From an archaeon (GTDB lineage: Archaea > Hydrothermarchaeota > Hydrothermarchaeia > Hydrothermarchaeales > Hydrothermarchaeaceae): a DNA stretch of 8,643 nt. Positions 1-6,950 of this stretch are shown piece after piece. Position numbers and translations under genes: made by a program. Where the stretch lies: NCBI GenBank assembly GCA_018830205.1, contig JAHJSX010000098.1, positions 1 through 8,643 of the forward strand, in the 5' to 3' direction. How positions within the stretch are numbered: position 1 is the first letter of the stretch; each line of letters opens with the position of its first letter. The notes under the pieces were generated by a model. It was given only the letters and a program-made list of their open reading frames with translations. It was not told where the DNA came from and made no database searches.

Positions 1-28
1 AGGGTAAGCATAGTTATGCGGCGTTCAT

Positions 29-44
29 AGAAATTATTATTTCT
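29..44. promoter_or_regulatory. Candidate operator palindrome upstream of amt
   Basis: AGAAAT and ATTTCT form a perfect 6+6 bp inverted repeat around a 4 nt centre. Read another way it is GAAA-N6-TTTC, the same spacing as the GGAA-N6-TTCC operators of the archaeal nitrogen repressor NrpR but with A in place of the second G. It lies about 20 bp upstream of the presumed TATA box of an ammonium-assimilation operon, a plausible place for a regulator site. The sequence is very AT-rich, so chance is a real alternative. A second small palindrome, GCATA-GT-TATGC, lies at 8-19. Confidence 0.3.
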
Positions 45-65
45 CCCTAACCGTTCTCAAATCTC

Positions 66-73
66 TTTTTATA
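66..73 (+). promoter_or_regulatory. TATA box of the amt-glt operon
   Basis: TTTTTATA in an AT-rich leader matches the archaeal TATA-box pattern. Transcription would begin about 25 bp downstream, near 95-100, leaving a leader of about 25-30 nt before the amt start at 126. No other gene is visible in 1-113, so the promoter of the whole operon should lie here. The call rests on motif and position only. Confidence 0.45.
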
Positions 74-112
74 CCTTCCTTCTCTGTTTCTACTTTTAAG
101 AATTTAAAAAAA

Positions 113-118
113 GGTGAT
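113..118 (+). promoter_or_regulatory. Ribosome binding site deciding the amt start
   Basis: GGTGAT matches the complement of the archaeal 16S rRNA 3' end (AGGAGGTGATC). It sits 7 nt before the ATG at 126. The in-frame GTG at 114 overlaps this motif and has no ribosome site of its own, so the ATG at 126 is preferred. Confidence 0.6.
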
Positions 119-125
119 AAAAAAA

Positions 126-1157
126 ATGATAACAAAATGGATAATTGTACTTGCTATATTTGCAGCACTTGCACTTGACACCGCAACCGCCGAGGAGGCA
201 GCGCAGGCGATAAACACAGGTGATACTGCGTGGCTATTCATGTCAACAGCAATGGTAATGCTGATGGTACCTGGCGTCGGGCTATTTTATGGTGGAATGG
301 TAAGAAGGAAGAACGCCCTTTCAACACTGATGCTCGTTTTTGCCACGATGGCCCTTGTAAGCATTGTCTGGGTAGTCTATGGCTACAGCCTTGCATTTGG
401 TACAGATATTGGGGGATTCATTGGCGGGCTTGAATACCTGGGCCTAAACGGCGTTGGCATGGAAGCAAGCGGCACAATCCCTCACCTTCTGTTCATGATG
501 TTCCAGGGCATGTTTGCGATAATAACTGTGGCCCTCATTGTTGGCGGCATAGTTGAAAGACTAAAGTTCAGTGCATGGCTCACCATAGCCCTCCTCTGGG
601 TAACTTTGGTATATACCCCCGTTGCCCACTGGGTATGGGGCGGCGGTTGGCTTGGCGACCTCGGCGCGCTTGATTTTGCCGGAGGCACAGTAGTCCACAT
701 AAATGCAGGCATATCGGCCCTTGCAATCGTGATTGTACTTGGCGCGAGGAAAGGCTTTGGCAAGGAGACAATGGAGCCGCATAATATCCCGATGACAGTG
801 CTCGGAACCGCACTTTTGTGGTTTGGCTGGTTCGGGTTCAACGCCGGGAGCGCCCTAGCGGCCAACGGCATAGCGGCCAACGCATTCGTGACTACCAACA
901 CCGCAGCAGCGGCAGCAGCTCTTACATGGATGATTCTAAGCTGGAAGAACCGGGCCCCAAGCGTGCTCGGCATAGCAACTGGCGCAGTCGCGGGTCTCGT
1001 GGCCATAACTCCTGCAGCCGGCTTTGTGACACCGATGGCATCAATCCTAATTGGCATCAGGAAAAAGATGGGCATCGAGCCAGCCAAAGAAATTGATGTC
1101 ACAACCATTGTCGAGATTATCGAAAAGACAAAAGCGGGGGACGAAGATGCAGATTAG
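126..1157 (+). CDS. amt: Ammonium transporter, C-terminally truncated/rearranged
   Basis: This is an Amt/MEP/Rh-family membrane protein that normally conducts ammonium into the cell as a trimer. The 343-residue product starts with a hydrophobic signal-like segment (about 5-22), then shows family landmarks in order: VGLFYGGMVRRKN (51-63), FQGMFAIITVALIVGG (126-141), the first pore histidine in TPVAHWVWGGG (H168), DFAGGTVVHINAG (183-195), WFGWFGFNAGS (232-242) and GAVAGLVAITPAAGFV (286-301). After ILIGI (307-311), inside what should be helix 9, it switches to a short charged tail (RKKMGIEPAKEID onward, 312-343). The rest of helix 9, helices 10-11 and the second pore histidine (GVHG motif) are absent. 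Amt proteins are usually about 390-450 residues. The missing part is not in any other frame, because gltB1 begins at once. The stop overlaps the gltB1 start by 11 bp, suggesting coupled translation. Family assignment is certain; function as a channel is doubtful. A metagenome assembly error is a real alternative. Confidence 0.9.
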   Translation: MITKWIIVLAIFAALALDTATAEEAAQAINTGDTAWLFMSTAMVMLMVPGVGLFYGGMVRRKNALSTLMLVFATMALVSIVWVVYGYSLAFGTDIGGFIGGLEYLGLNGVGMEASGTIPHLLFMMFQGMFAIITVALIVGGIVERLKFSAWLTIALLWVTLVYTPVAHWVWGGGWLGDLGALDFAGGTVVHINAGISALAIVIVLGARKGFGKETMEPHNIPMTVLGTALLWFGWFGFNAGSALAANGIAANAFVTTNTAAAAAALTWMILSWKNRAPSVLGIATGAVAGLVAITPAAGFVTPMASILIGIRKKMGIEPAKEIDVTTIVEIIEKTKAGDEDAD

Positions 1158-2325
1158 CCCGAAGTTTACTGGCCTCCCGTCTGGCGGGAAAGACATCAGC
1201 GCCTGCGGCATATCGGCCCTGTTCAACATGGACCAGAAGCCGGTTGCAGGCAAGAATATAATGGAAATGATATGCTCCATGAGGGAACGGGAAAACGGCC
1301 AGGGCGCGGGCTTTGCAGCTTACGGCATATTCCCCAAGTACAAAGACCAGTACTGCCTTCAGCTAATCATTGAGGACATACCCGAGCGCGTTCCCACAAA
1401 AGAACGGGTCGAGGAATTCCTACTCAAGCATACAGAGATTGTAAAGGGGGAGCGCGTACCAACAAAAAATGGTGTTTTCAAGGAATCTCCCGACATATGG
1501 CGCTTTTTTGTAAATCCTAACAGCAACAACGGCGACTCGCCAGACGACCAGACGAAGGATATCATGATGATGATAAATGAACGGATTGACGGTGCCTTCT
1601 GCATGAGCGGCGGCAAGAATATGGCAGTCTTCAAGGGTGTCGGCTGGTCAAGCCAGATTGCTGATTTCTATAATATTACGGATTTGAACGCTTACATGTG
1701 GAGCTTCCACTCGCGCTTCCCGACCAACACGCCGGGATGGTGGGGCGGCGCTCATCCGTTCTCAATCCTTAATCACGCCATAGTGCATAACGGTGAGATA
1801 ACCTCCTACGGTACGAACGTCGAGTACCTAAAAGAACTCGGCTATGTATGCAAGCTGATGACTGACACCGAACCGCTCATCTACATGTTCGATTACATCG
1901 TGAGAAAAAGCGGCTACCCGCCTGAGCTCGCAACCCAGATAGCAACAATGGCAATGTCGCCCCCCTACTGGCGTGATATCGAGAGAATGCCGCCTGTTCT
2001 AAAGAAATGGGCGACCTCCATCAGGCAGACCCACCGGTGGGCCCTCGCCAACGGGCCCTTTAGCATTGTAATCACGACAGACTACCCAAAACCAACGATG
2101 ATAGGTCACTCGGACAGGAAAAAGCTTCGCCCGTTGATAGCAGCCCTATCAGATGACCAGAGCACGTTCTATCTCTCAAGCGAGCTAAACTCGATTCACG
2201 AGATTGACGACACCATGGACTACTGGCAGCCGGACCCCGGCATGCCCGTAGTGGCGACTACAGATGGCCTCATCCAGAGAGGCACACAAAGCGACCTTGA
2301 AAAGTTCGCAAAACTTTTGGAGTGA
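1147..2325 (+). CDS. gltB1: Glutamate synthase subunit 1, glutaminase (class II GATase) domain
   Basis: This subunit hydrolyses glutamine and passes ammonia to the synthase domain (gltB2). The ATG at 1147 gives 392 residues. An in-frame ATG at 1051 would add 32 residues that lie inside amt and look unrelated, so it was rejected. The presumed catalytic cysteine is C20 (ISACGISALF), implying a 19-residue propeptide that must be removed, as in other Ntn-type GATases. Other active-site motifs are HSRFPTN (188-194), HPF (203-205), HNGE (214-217, oxyanion hole) and TDTE (239-242). The archaeal split arrangement keeps this domain as a separate protein, unlike the ~1500-residue bacterial GltB. A G-run at about 1135-1139 is a weak ribosome site, and translational coupling to amt is likely. 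The next gene follows after 6 nt. Confidence 0.88.
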   Translation: MQISPKFTGLPSGGKDISACGISALFNMDQKPVAGKNIMEMICSMRERENGQGAGFAAYGIFPKYKDQYCLQLIIEDIPERVPTKERVEEFLLKHTEIVKGERVPTKNGVFKESPDIWRFFVNPNSNNGDSPDDQTKDIMMMINERIDGAFCMSGGKNMAVFKGVGWSSQIADFYNITDLNAYMWSFHSRFPTNTPGWWGGAHPFSILNHAIVHNGEITSYGTNVEYLKELGYVCKLMTDTEPLIYMFDYIVRKSGYPPELATQIATMAMSPPYWRDIERMPPVLKKWATSIRQTHRWALANGPFSIVITTDYPKPTMIGHSDRKKLRPLIAALSDDQSTFYLSSELNSIHEIDDTMDYWQPDPGMPVVATTDGLIQRGTQSDLEKFAKLLE

Positions 2326-2331
2326 GAAAAG

Positions 2332-3870
2332 ATGACAACTGTAAAAGACAAAATGCTTCCGAGGTTCAAGGCAAAGATAGATTATGAGACGTGCATTAAG
2401 TGCGGCAGGTGCGGCGAGAACTGCACGTATGACGCGATAATCTTCAATAGAGACGAGGATATGCCGATTGTAAAAAGCACAGGCAACTGCGTGGCATGCC
2501 AGAGGTGTGTCACATTCTGTCCTGTTGATGCCATAGCGATTACTCCCTATCCGGTTGAATTTGCACCACATGGCACATGGACTCCTTACCACATACGCGG
2601 CGTCATGGAACAGGCCAGAACCGGGGCTGTGCTACTATCTGGCATGGGAAACGACAGGCCATTCCCAATGGTCTTTGACAATCTAGTATGGGATGCATGC
2701 CAGGTAACAAACCCTGCAATCGACTCGCTCCGGGAGCCTGTGGAAACCAGGACTTACATCGGCAGGAAGCCAAAGAACCTTTCCATTACAAAAAACAGGG
2801 GCAAATTCGCGCTTGAGGACTTGCCAGCAAACGTTGGCATCTCAACCCCCCTTATCATAGGGCACATGTCCCTTGGTTCTGTAAGCTACAATGCCATCAC
2901 CGCGATGTACCGTGCTGTAGAGGATGTCGGAACAATGATGGGCACAGGAGAGGGCGGGCTTCACAAGGACCATTATGTATATAGAGACAATCTCATAGGC
3001 GAGGTCGCAAGCGGCAGGTTCGGCGTGAACCCTGACTATCTAAAGCTTGGTGCCATAGAGATTAAAATCGGCCAGGGCGCAAAACCAGGCCACGGCGGCC
3101 AGCTGCCTGGCGAGAAGGTAACCCAGCTTATTTCAGATACGAGGGGTATACCCCTTGGCACTGACGCCCTTTCGCCAAACCCTCAGCACGACATCTACTC
3201 AATTGAGGATTTGAAAACATTGATTGCAGCTCTCCACGAGGCAACAGAATACCAGTCGCCGGTCGGCGTAAAGATTGCTGCCGTCAACAATGTTGCGGCA
3301 ATAGCTTCAGGCATAGTGAGGGCAGGCGCAGATTTCATGACAATCGACGGCTTCCGAGGGGGCACAGGCGCCGCCCCGAGGGTCATAAGAGACAACGCAG
3401 GCATACCAATAGAGCTTGCAATAGCATCTGTTGACCAGCACCTGCGAAACGAGAAAATCAGGCACAAGGTAACCATAATCGCAGGCGGCGGGCTTAGGTC
3501 TTCTTCTGATTTGATAAAAGTAATAGCACTTGGCGCTGACGTGGGCAACATCGGCACGAGCGCCCTTATTGCACTGGGGTGCAAGGTCTGCCAGCAGTGC
3601 CCCACAGGCAAGTGCTCATGGGGCATCGCCACAGGAAACCCTGTGCTTGCAAATCGCATTGACATCGACTGGGGAGCACAGAGAGTATCGAATCTGCTCC
3701 GCGGCTGGACCCATGACTTAAGCGAGGTGCTTGGCACAATGGGCATCGATGCCGTTGAGAGCCTTGTAGGCAACAGGGACAGGCTCCGCTACGTCGGCCC
3801 AAACCCGCGCGAGGCAGAAATCCTCGGTGTAAAACATGCTGGAGAGCGCATCGGCACAGGTGGAGAGTAA
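2332..3870 (+). CDS. gltB2: Glutamate synthase subunit 2, ferredoxin + FMN synthase domain
   Basis: This is the central synthase subunit: 2-oxoglutarate plus ammonia plus two electrons give glutamate on FMN. In 512 residues it carries an N-terminal pair of ferredoxin-type clusters, C21-x2-C24-x2-C27-x3-C31 and C53-x2-C56-x2-C59-x3-C63-P. The first lacks the usual proline after its last cysteine. The FMN-binding barrel follows, with GHMSLGSVS (177-185), GTGEGG (204-209), KIGQGAKPGHGG (245-256) and DGFRGGTGAAPR (339-350). The [3Fe-4S] site is C417-x5-C423-x4-C428, with an extra C420 inside it. No NADPH-oxidising small subunit is encoded nearby, so the built-in ferredoxin domain probably receives electrons from reduced ferredoxin. 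GGAGTGA 6 nt upstream of the ATG is a good ribosome site overlapping the gltB1 stop. Confidence 0.92.
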   Translation: MTTVKDKMLPRFKAKIDYETCIKCGRCGENCTYDAIIFNRDEDMPIVKSTGNCVACQRCVTFCPVDAIAITPYPVEFAPHGTWTPYHIRGVMEQARTGAVLLSGMGNDRPFPMVFDNLVWDACQVTNPAIDSLREPVETRTYIGRKPKNLSITKNRGKFALEDLPANVGISTPLIIGHMSLGSVSYNAITAMYRAVEDVGTMMGTGEGGLHKDHYVYRDNLIGEVASGRFGVNPDYLKLGAIEIKIGQGAKPGHGGQLPGEKVTQLISDTRGIPLGTDALSPNPQHDIYSIEDLKTLIAALHEATEYQSPVGVKIAAVNNVAAIASGIVRAGADFMTIDGFRGGTGAAPRVIRDNAGIPIELAIASVDQHLRNEKIRHKVTIIAGGGLRSSSDLIKVIALGADVGNIGTSALIALGCKVCQQCPTGKCSWGIATGNPVLANRIDIDWGAQRVSNLLRGWTHDLSEVLGTMGIDAVESLVGNRDRLRYVGPNPREAEILGVKHAGERIGTGGE

Positions 3871-4703
3871 TGCCAAAAAGGATTGAAATCGACGCAATGC
3901 CAGAGGGCTGCAAGCTTTTTTACAGGGACATAAATCGCCAGATTAGAAAGGCAATCGCAGATGGTTACGACCACATCGTCCTTCGAAACATCGCGGGCCA
4001 GAGGTACATAGGAGCAGGCCTCAAAGGCGACTACACAATCGAGGTCTTCGGTGATGCCGGCCTTGACCTTGGCGTCTTTTCCGAGGGGCTCAAGTACATA
4101 GTCCACGGCTCATCCGAGTATCTTTTGGGCAACACGCTAAACGGCGGGGAAATCGTGGTATATGGCGACTCATGGGACATCACAGGCATGGGCGCCAGAG
4201 GCGGCAGCATATTTGTAATGGGAAACGGCGGAAGCAGAATCGGCATCCACATGAAGGAGTTCGGCGACAGCCGGCCAATAATATGCTACGGCGGTACTGT
4301 GAAGCAGTACTGCGGCGAGTACATGGCTGGCGGCGTCATCGTTGTGCTTGGCCTTGACTTCAAAGACGCGATAATTGACCCCAAGAAACCGATTGACAGG
4401 GACAACATTGACGCCAAGTTGGTAAAGAACGCAGCCGGTCCAATCGTCCAGAGCGACCTCGGCGGCGGCATACATGGCGGGGCAATCTACATAAGGGGCG
4501 AAATCCCTGACGAACTCCTCGGGGTGTATGCCAAAAAGGAGGAGATTGACGAGGGTGACAAGGAAGTACTAGAACCCCTCATCGAGAGGTTTTGCGAGCT
4601 ATATGGCGTAAATCCCGATTTCATCTGGAAAGAGGGATTTACGAAGGTGAAGCCAATTTCATCGAGGCCCTTCGGAAAACATTATACCACAACCCCGATT
4701 TAA
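3870..4703 (+). CDS. gltB3: Glutamate synthase subunit 3, GXGXG (C-terminal) domain
   Basis: This matches the C-terminal beta-helix domain of GltB (GXGXG family), which in archaeal split enzymes is a separate protein and plays a structural role in bringing the glutaminase and synthase parts together. The 277-residue product is glycine-rich, with repeating turns such as YIGAGLKGDYTIEVFGDAG, GNTLNGGEIVVYGDS and GARGGSIFVMGNGGSRIG. A charged helical tail ends at ISSRPFGKHYTT. The start ATG overlaps the gltB2 stop in a TAATG junction with GGAG just upstream, so the two subunits should be made in step. It has no catalytic residues of its own. Similar domains occur in FwdC/FmdC of methanogenesis, but the position beside gltB2 makes the GOGAT role much more likely. 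Confidence 0.88.
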   Translation: MPKRIEIDAMPEGCKLFYRDINRQIRKAIADGYDHIVLRNIAGQRYIGAGLKGDYTIEVFGDAGLDLGVFSEGLKYIVHGSSEYLLGNTLNGGEIVVYGDSWDITGMGARGGSIFVMGNGGSRIGIHMKEFGDSRPIICYGGTVKQYCGEYMAGGVIVVLGLDFKDAIIDPKKPIDRDNIDAKLVKNAAGPIVQSDLGGGIHGGAIYIRGEIPDELLGVYAKKEEIDEGDKEVLEPLIERFCELYGVNPDFIWKEGFTKVKPISSRPFGKHYTTTPI

Positions 4704-4712
4704 TTATACAGC

Positions 4713-6581
4713 ATGAAGAGCTTTATCGAGGTTAGAGCGGGCACAAAATCATGGGAGAAATTTAAAGAGTCCAGGCTAATCTCTGATTTAGCTGCTTACA
4801 ATATTGACACTGGTTCTCTTTTGAAACTAATAGAAAAAAACGGCATCGAGAATCTTGATGAGATAAGGGGGGCCTATGCATTCGCCTACTACGACACAGG
4901 CCGCGTTTACCTCGCACGCGACCTCCTCGGACTCGTGCCGCTGTTTTACGCCACAAGACCTCACTTCGCATTCGCCTCCAAGAAGAAGGCGCTGGTCTCA
5001 TTTGACGATGTCACTGAACTTAACCCGCGCGAGATTTTGTGTTACGACGAAAAAACAAAAAGAATAGAAAAGATTGAGAGAGAGTTCTTTAAAACAAAGC
5101 CGGAAATCAAAGGCGACATCCTAGGGCGGCTCGAGGAGCTCCTTTTCGAGGCCGTGAAGATAAGGATTCCCAAAAAGAAATTCGGGCTTCTCCTTTCAGG
5201 CGGCGTCGATTCCTCTCTGCTTGCTTTCGCTTTAAAAAAACTTGGAGCTGACTTCACATGCTACACTGCAGCGCTTGACGAGGATGCAAGGGATTTGAAG
5301 GCCGCAAAAAGCGCTGCAGAGAAACTTGGCCTAACGCTTAAGCAAAAAATAATCGGCTATGACCGCCTCGAGGAATACCTGGAAAAGGTGGCACCCCTTG
5401 TCGAGGACCCCGATGTCGTAAAAATAGGCGTGGCACTTCCTACATATGTCGCCTGCGAGATGGCGCAAGAAGACGGGTGCGAGGTCATCTTCTCTGGCCT
5501 GGGCCCCGACGAGCTCTTCGGCGGCTACCGGCGCCACAAGATAGCGGATGATATAAATGCCGTATGCCTAAAAGACCTCGAAAATCTTTACCTCCGAAAC
5601 ACGTACCGCGACTATACCGTAACAAAGGCGATAGGTCTTGAGCTTGTTGCACCCTACCTTGACCTAGAATTTGTGAAGTTCGCGCTTAGGATTCCTGCAA
5701 AACACAAAACAGATGGAAAGCGCGACAAGATAATCCTGCGAGAACTCGCAGAGAAACTCGGGCTTGACCCCTCCATTGCACAGCGAAAAAAGCGGGCCGC
5801 GCAGTACGGGAGCAGGTTCGATTGGGGCCTTGACAAGCTGGCCAGGAGCAAGGGCATCAAGAAATCAGAATACCTGAAGCTCGCATCCGGCACAAAATTC
5901 AACCTTGGCGTACTTTTCAGCTCAGGAAAGGACAGCACGTATGCACTTCACATAGCGCGTGAAAAAGGCCACACAATATCATGCCTGATTTCCCTCATAA
6001 GCAGAAACCCTGACTCATACATGTTCCATACGCAAAATGTGAACCTCGCAAAGCTGCAGGCCGAGGCGCTTGGCATCCCCCACATTGAGCATGCAACAGA
6101 CGGGGAAAAGGAAAAAGAGCTGAAAGATTTAGAAAAGGCAATAAAAATCGCAAAGGAAAAATACCAAATTGAGGGCGTTGTAACCGGCGCATTATTCTCT
6201 ACCTATCAAAAAGACAGGATAGAAAAGGTCTGCGAAAAGTTAGGCCTAATCGCATTCTCGCCGCTCTGGCACAAGAGCCAGATTCAACAGATGCGGGAGG
6301 TCGTAGATAAATTTGAATTCATGTTCTCAAGCGTTGCGGCGGAGGGCCTTGATGCGTCATGGCTTGGGAGGAGGATTACTATTGAAGACGTCAACAGCCT
6401 CATTGAGCTCAACAGAAAATCCGGCATTAACGTGGCAGGAGAGGGAGGAGAGTTCGAGAGCATCGTGCTTGATGGCCCAATGTTCAAAAAGAAAGTCAAA
6501 ATCGACGATTTCGAGATAATAGAAGAAAGCGAAAATACAGCAAGAATGGTTGTGAAAAAAGCAAGCCTTATCGGCAAGTAA
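4713..6581 (+). CDS. AsnB-like amidotransferase fused to Dph6-type diphthine-ammonia ligase
   Basis: This is a single 622-residue protein with two ATP-pyrophosphatase parts. Residues 1-95 are only the second half of a class II glutaminase domain (RGAYAFAYYD; ARDLLGLVPLFY, 68-79). The N-terminal MCGI cysteine and the NGE motif are missing, so it cannot hydrolyse glutamine as AsnB does. Residues about 135-390 are an asparagine-synthetase domain with SGGVDSS (162-168), SGLGPDELFGGY (261-272), the YLD motif (315-317) and QRKKRAAQYGS (357-367). Residues about 397-622 are a Dph6/ATP_bind_4 domain with SSGKDS (403-408), STYQKDRIEKVCEKLGL (496-512) and GEGGEFES (576-583). Dph6 amidates diphthine on elongation factor 2 using ammonium. 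In many archaea these would be separate proteins. Both halves probably use free ammonia, or ammonia made by a partner such as GltB1; this is inference. No clear ribosome site is seen; it starts 9 nt after gltB3 and may depend on coupling. Confidence 0.85.
   Translation: MKSFIEVRAGTKSWEKFKESRLISDLAAYNIDTGSLLKLIEKNGIENLDEIRGAYAFAYYDTGRVYLARDLLGLVPLFYATRPHFAFASKKKALVSFDDVTELNPREILCYDEKTKRIEKIEREFFKTKPEIKGDILGRLEELLFEAVKIRIPKKKFGLLLSGGVDSSLLAFALKKLGADFTCYTAALDEDARDLKAAKSAAEKLGLTLKQKIIGYDRLEEYLEKVAPLVEDPDVVKIGVALPTYVACEMAQEDGCEVIFSGLGPDELFGGYRRHKIADDINAVCLKDLENLYLRNTYRDYTVTKAIGLELVAPYLDLEFVKFALRIPAKHKTDGKRDKIILRELAEKLGLDPSIAQRKKRAAQYGSRFDWGLDKLARSKGIKKSEYLKLASGTKFNLGVLFSSGKDSTYALHIAREKGHTISCLISLISRNPDSYMFHTQNVNLAKLQAEALGIPHIEHATDGEKEKELKDLEKAIKIAKEKYQIEGVVTGALFSTYQKDRIEKVCEKLGLIAFSPLWHKSQIQQMREVVDKFEFMFSSVAAEGLDASWLGRRITIEDVNSLIELNRKSGINVAGEGGEFESIVLDGPMFKKKVKIDDFEIIEESENTARMVVKKASLIGK
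6543..6581 (+). repeat. Left copy of 39 bp direct repeat (dph6 3' end)
   Basis: These last 13 codons of the AsnB-Dph6 fusion (RMVVKK... to the stop) match 8387-8425 in the same frame at 28 of 39 bases, including a 14-base identical run ATGGTTGTGAAAAA. The hxlR and hcp genes lie between the two copies. Confidence 0.5.
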
Positions 6582-6950
6582 TCATAGATTATCAGCGGGA
6601 CACTTTCCGCACTCGGCATTTTTGCAGAGCTTGTTGTCGAGCTTCCATGTAAGCGCCCAGTTCTTTAGTACTTTTATTATTTTTATAAAATCCTTTCCGC
6701 TTTTGGTAAGAGAATACGACGACTTCACAGGAAACTCACTTGCATCAACCGTCTTTTTTACAAGGCCCTCGCGCTCAAGCTCCCGGAGCCTCATCGAGAG
6801 CATTTTTGGCGTAATCCCTGGAATACGTTTCTTGAGTTCAGAGTAGCGTCTTGTCATTGATTCGCCCTTGTAAAGCTCAAGAAGGATAAGCGCGGTCCAC
6901 CTCCTTCCAATGAAGTCGGCTGCCTGATACACTGTACAGCTTTCATCCAT
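6582..6950 (-). CDS. HxlR-family winged-helix regulator with four cysteines
   Basis: This 122-residue transcription factor of the HxlR (MarR-like winged helix) family shows the typical opening C5-x-VYQAADFIGRRWTALILLELYKG, then RRYSELKKRIPGITPKMLSMRLRELEREGLV (34-64) as the recognition-helix region, and the wing SSYSLTKSGK (77-86). The conserved N-terminal cysteine C5 is joined by a C-terminal cluster C109-x4-C114-x2-C117-P, so redox, electrophile or metal sensing is plausible. It is divergent from hcp across 82 bp, and the likely target is that shared promoter and its palindrome. Its stop codon directly abuts the stop of the upstream fusion gene on the other strand with no spacer. The upstream box CTATATAAG sits about 25 nt before its start, so the mRNA may be nearly leaderless; no strong ribosome site is seen. 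The family is clear; the signal it senses is inferred. Confidence 0.88.
   Translation of the reverse strand: MDESCTVYQAADFIGRRWTALILLELYKGESMTRRYSELKKRIPGITPKMLSMRLRELEREGLVKKTVDASEFPVKSSYSLTKSGKDFIKIIKVLKNWALTWKLDNKLCKNAECGKCPADNL

Noticed and set aside
1..113. Possible upstream gene end or small RNA at the window start
   Set aside because: No reading frame or stable structure beyond short palindromes was seen; it is treated as the operon leader and promoter.
114..125. GTG start four codons upstream for amt
   Set aside because: It overlaps the GGTGAT ribosome site that suits the ATG at 126 and has no ribosome site of its own.
482..1108. 208-residue open frame on the minus strand inside amt
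   Set aside because: It mirrors the codon pattern of the strongly recognisable Amt gene, has a low-complexity composition and no ribosome site or promoter.
1051..1146. Upstream ATG extending gltB1 by 32 residues
   Set aside because: The extension lies inside the amt reading frame, is basic and non-conserved in look, and would put the catalytic cysteine at position 52 behind an unusually long propeptide.
3195..3773. 192-residue open frame on the minus strand inside gltB2
   Set aside because: It lies wholly opposite the FMN and 3Fe-4S coding part of gltB2 and shows no recognisable domain; it is an antisense shadow.
6672..6684. T-rich tract downstream of the fusion gene as its terminator
   Set aside because: It lies inside the hxlR coding sequence on the opposite strand and could equally reflect Lys/Ile/Phe-rich codons; termination here is possible but not supported by more than base composition.
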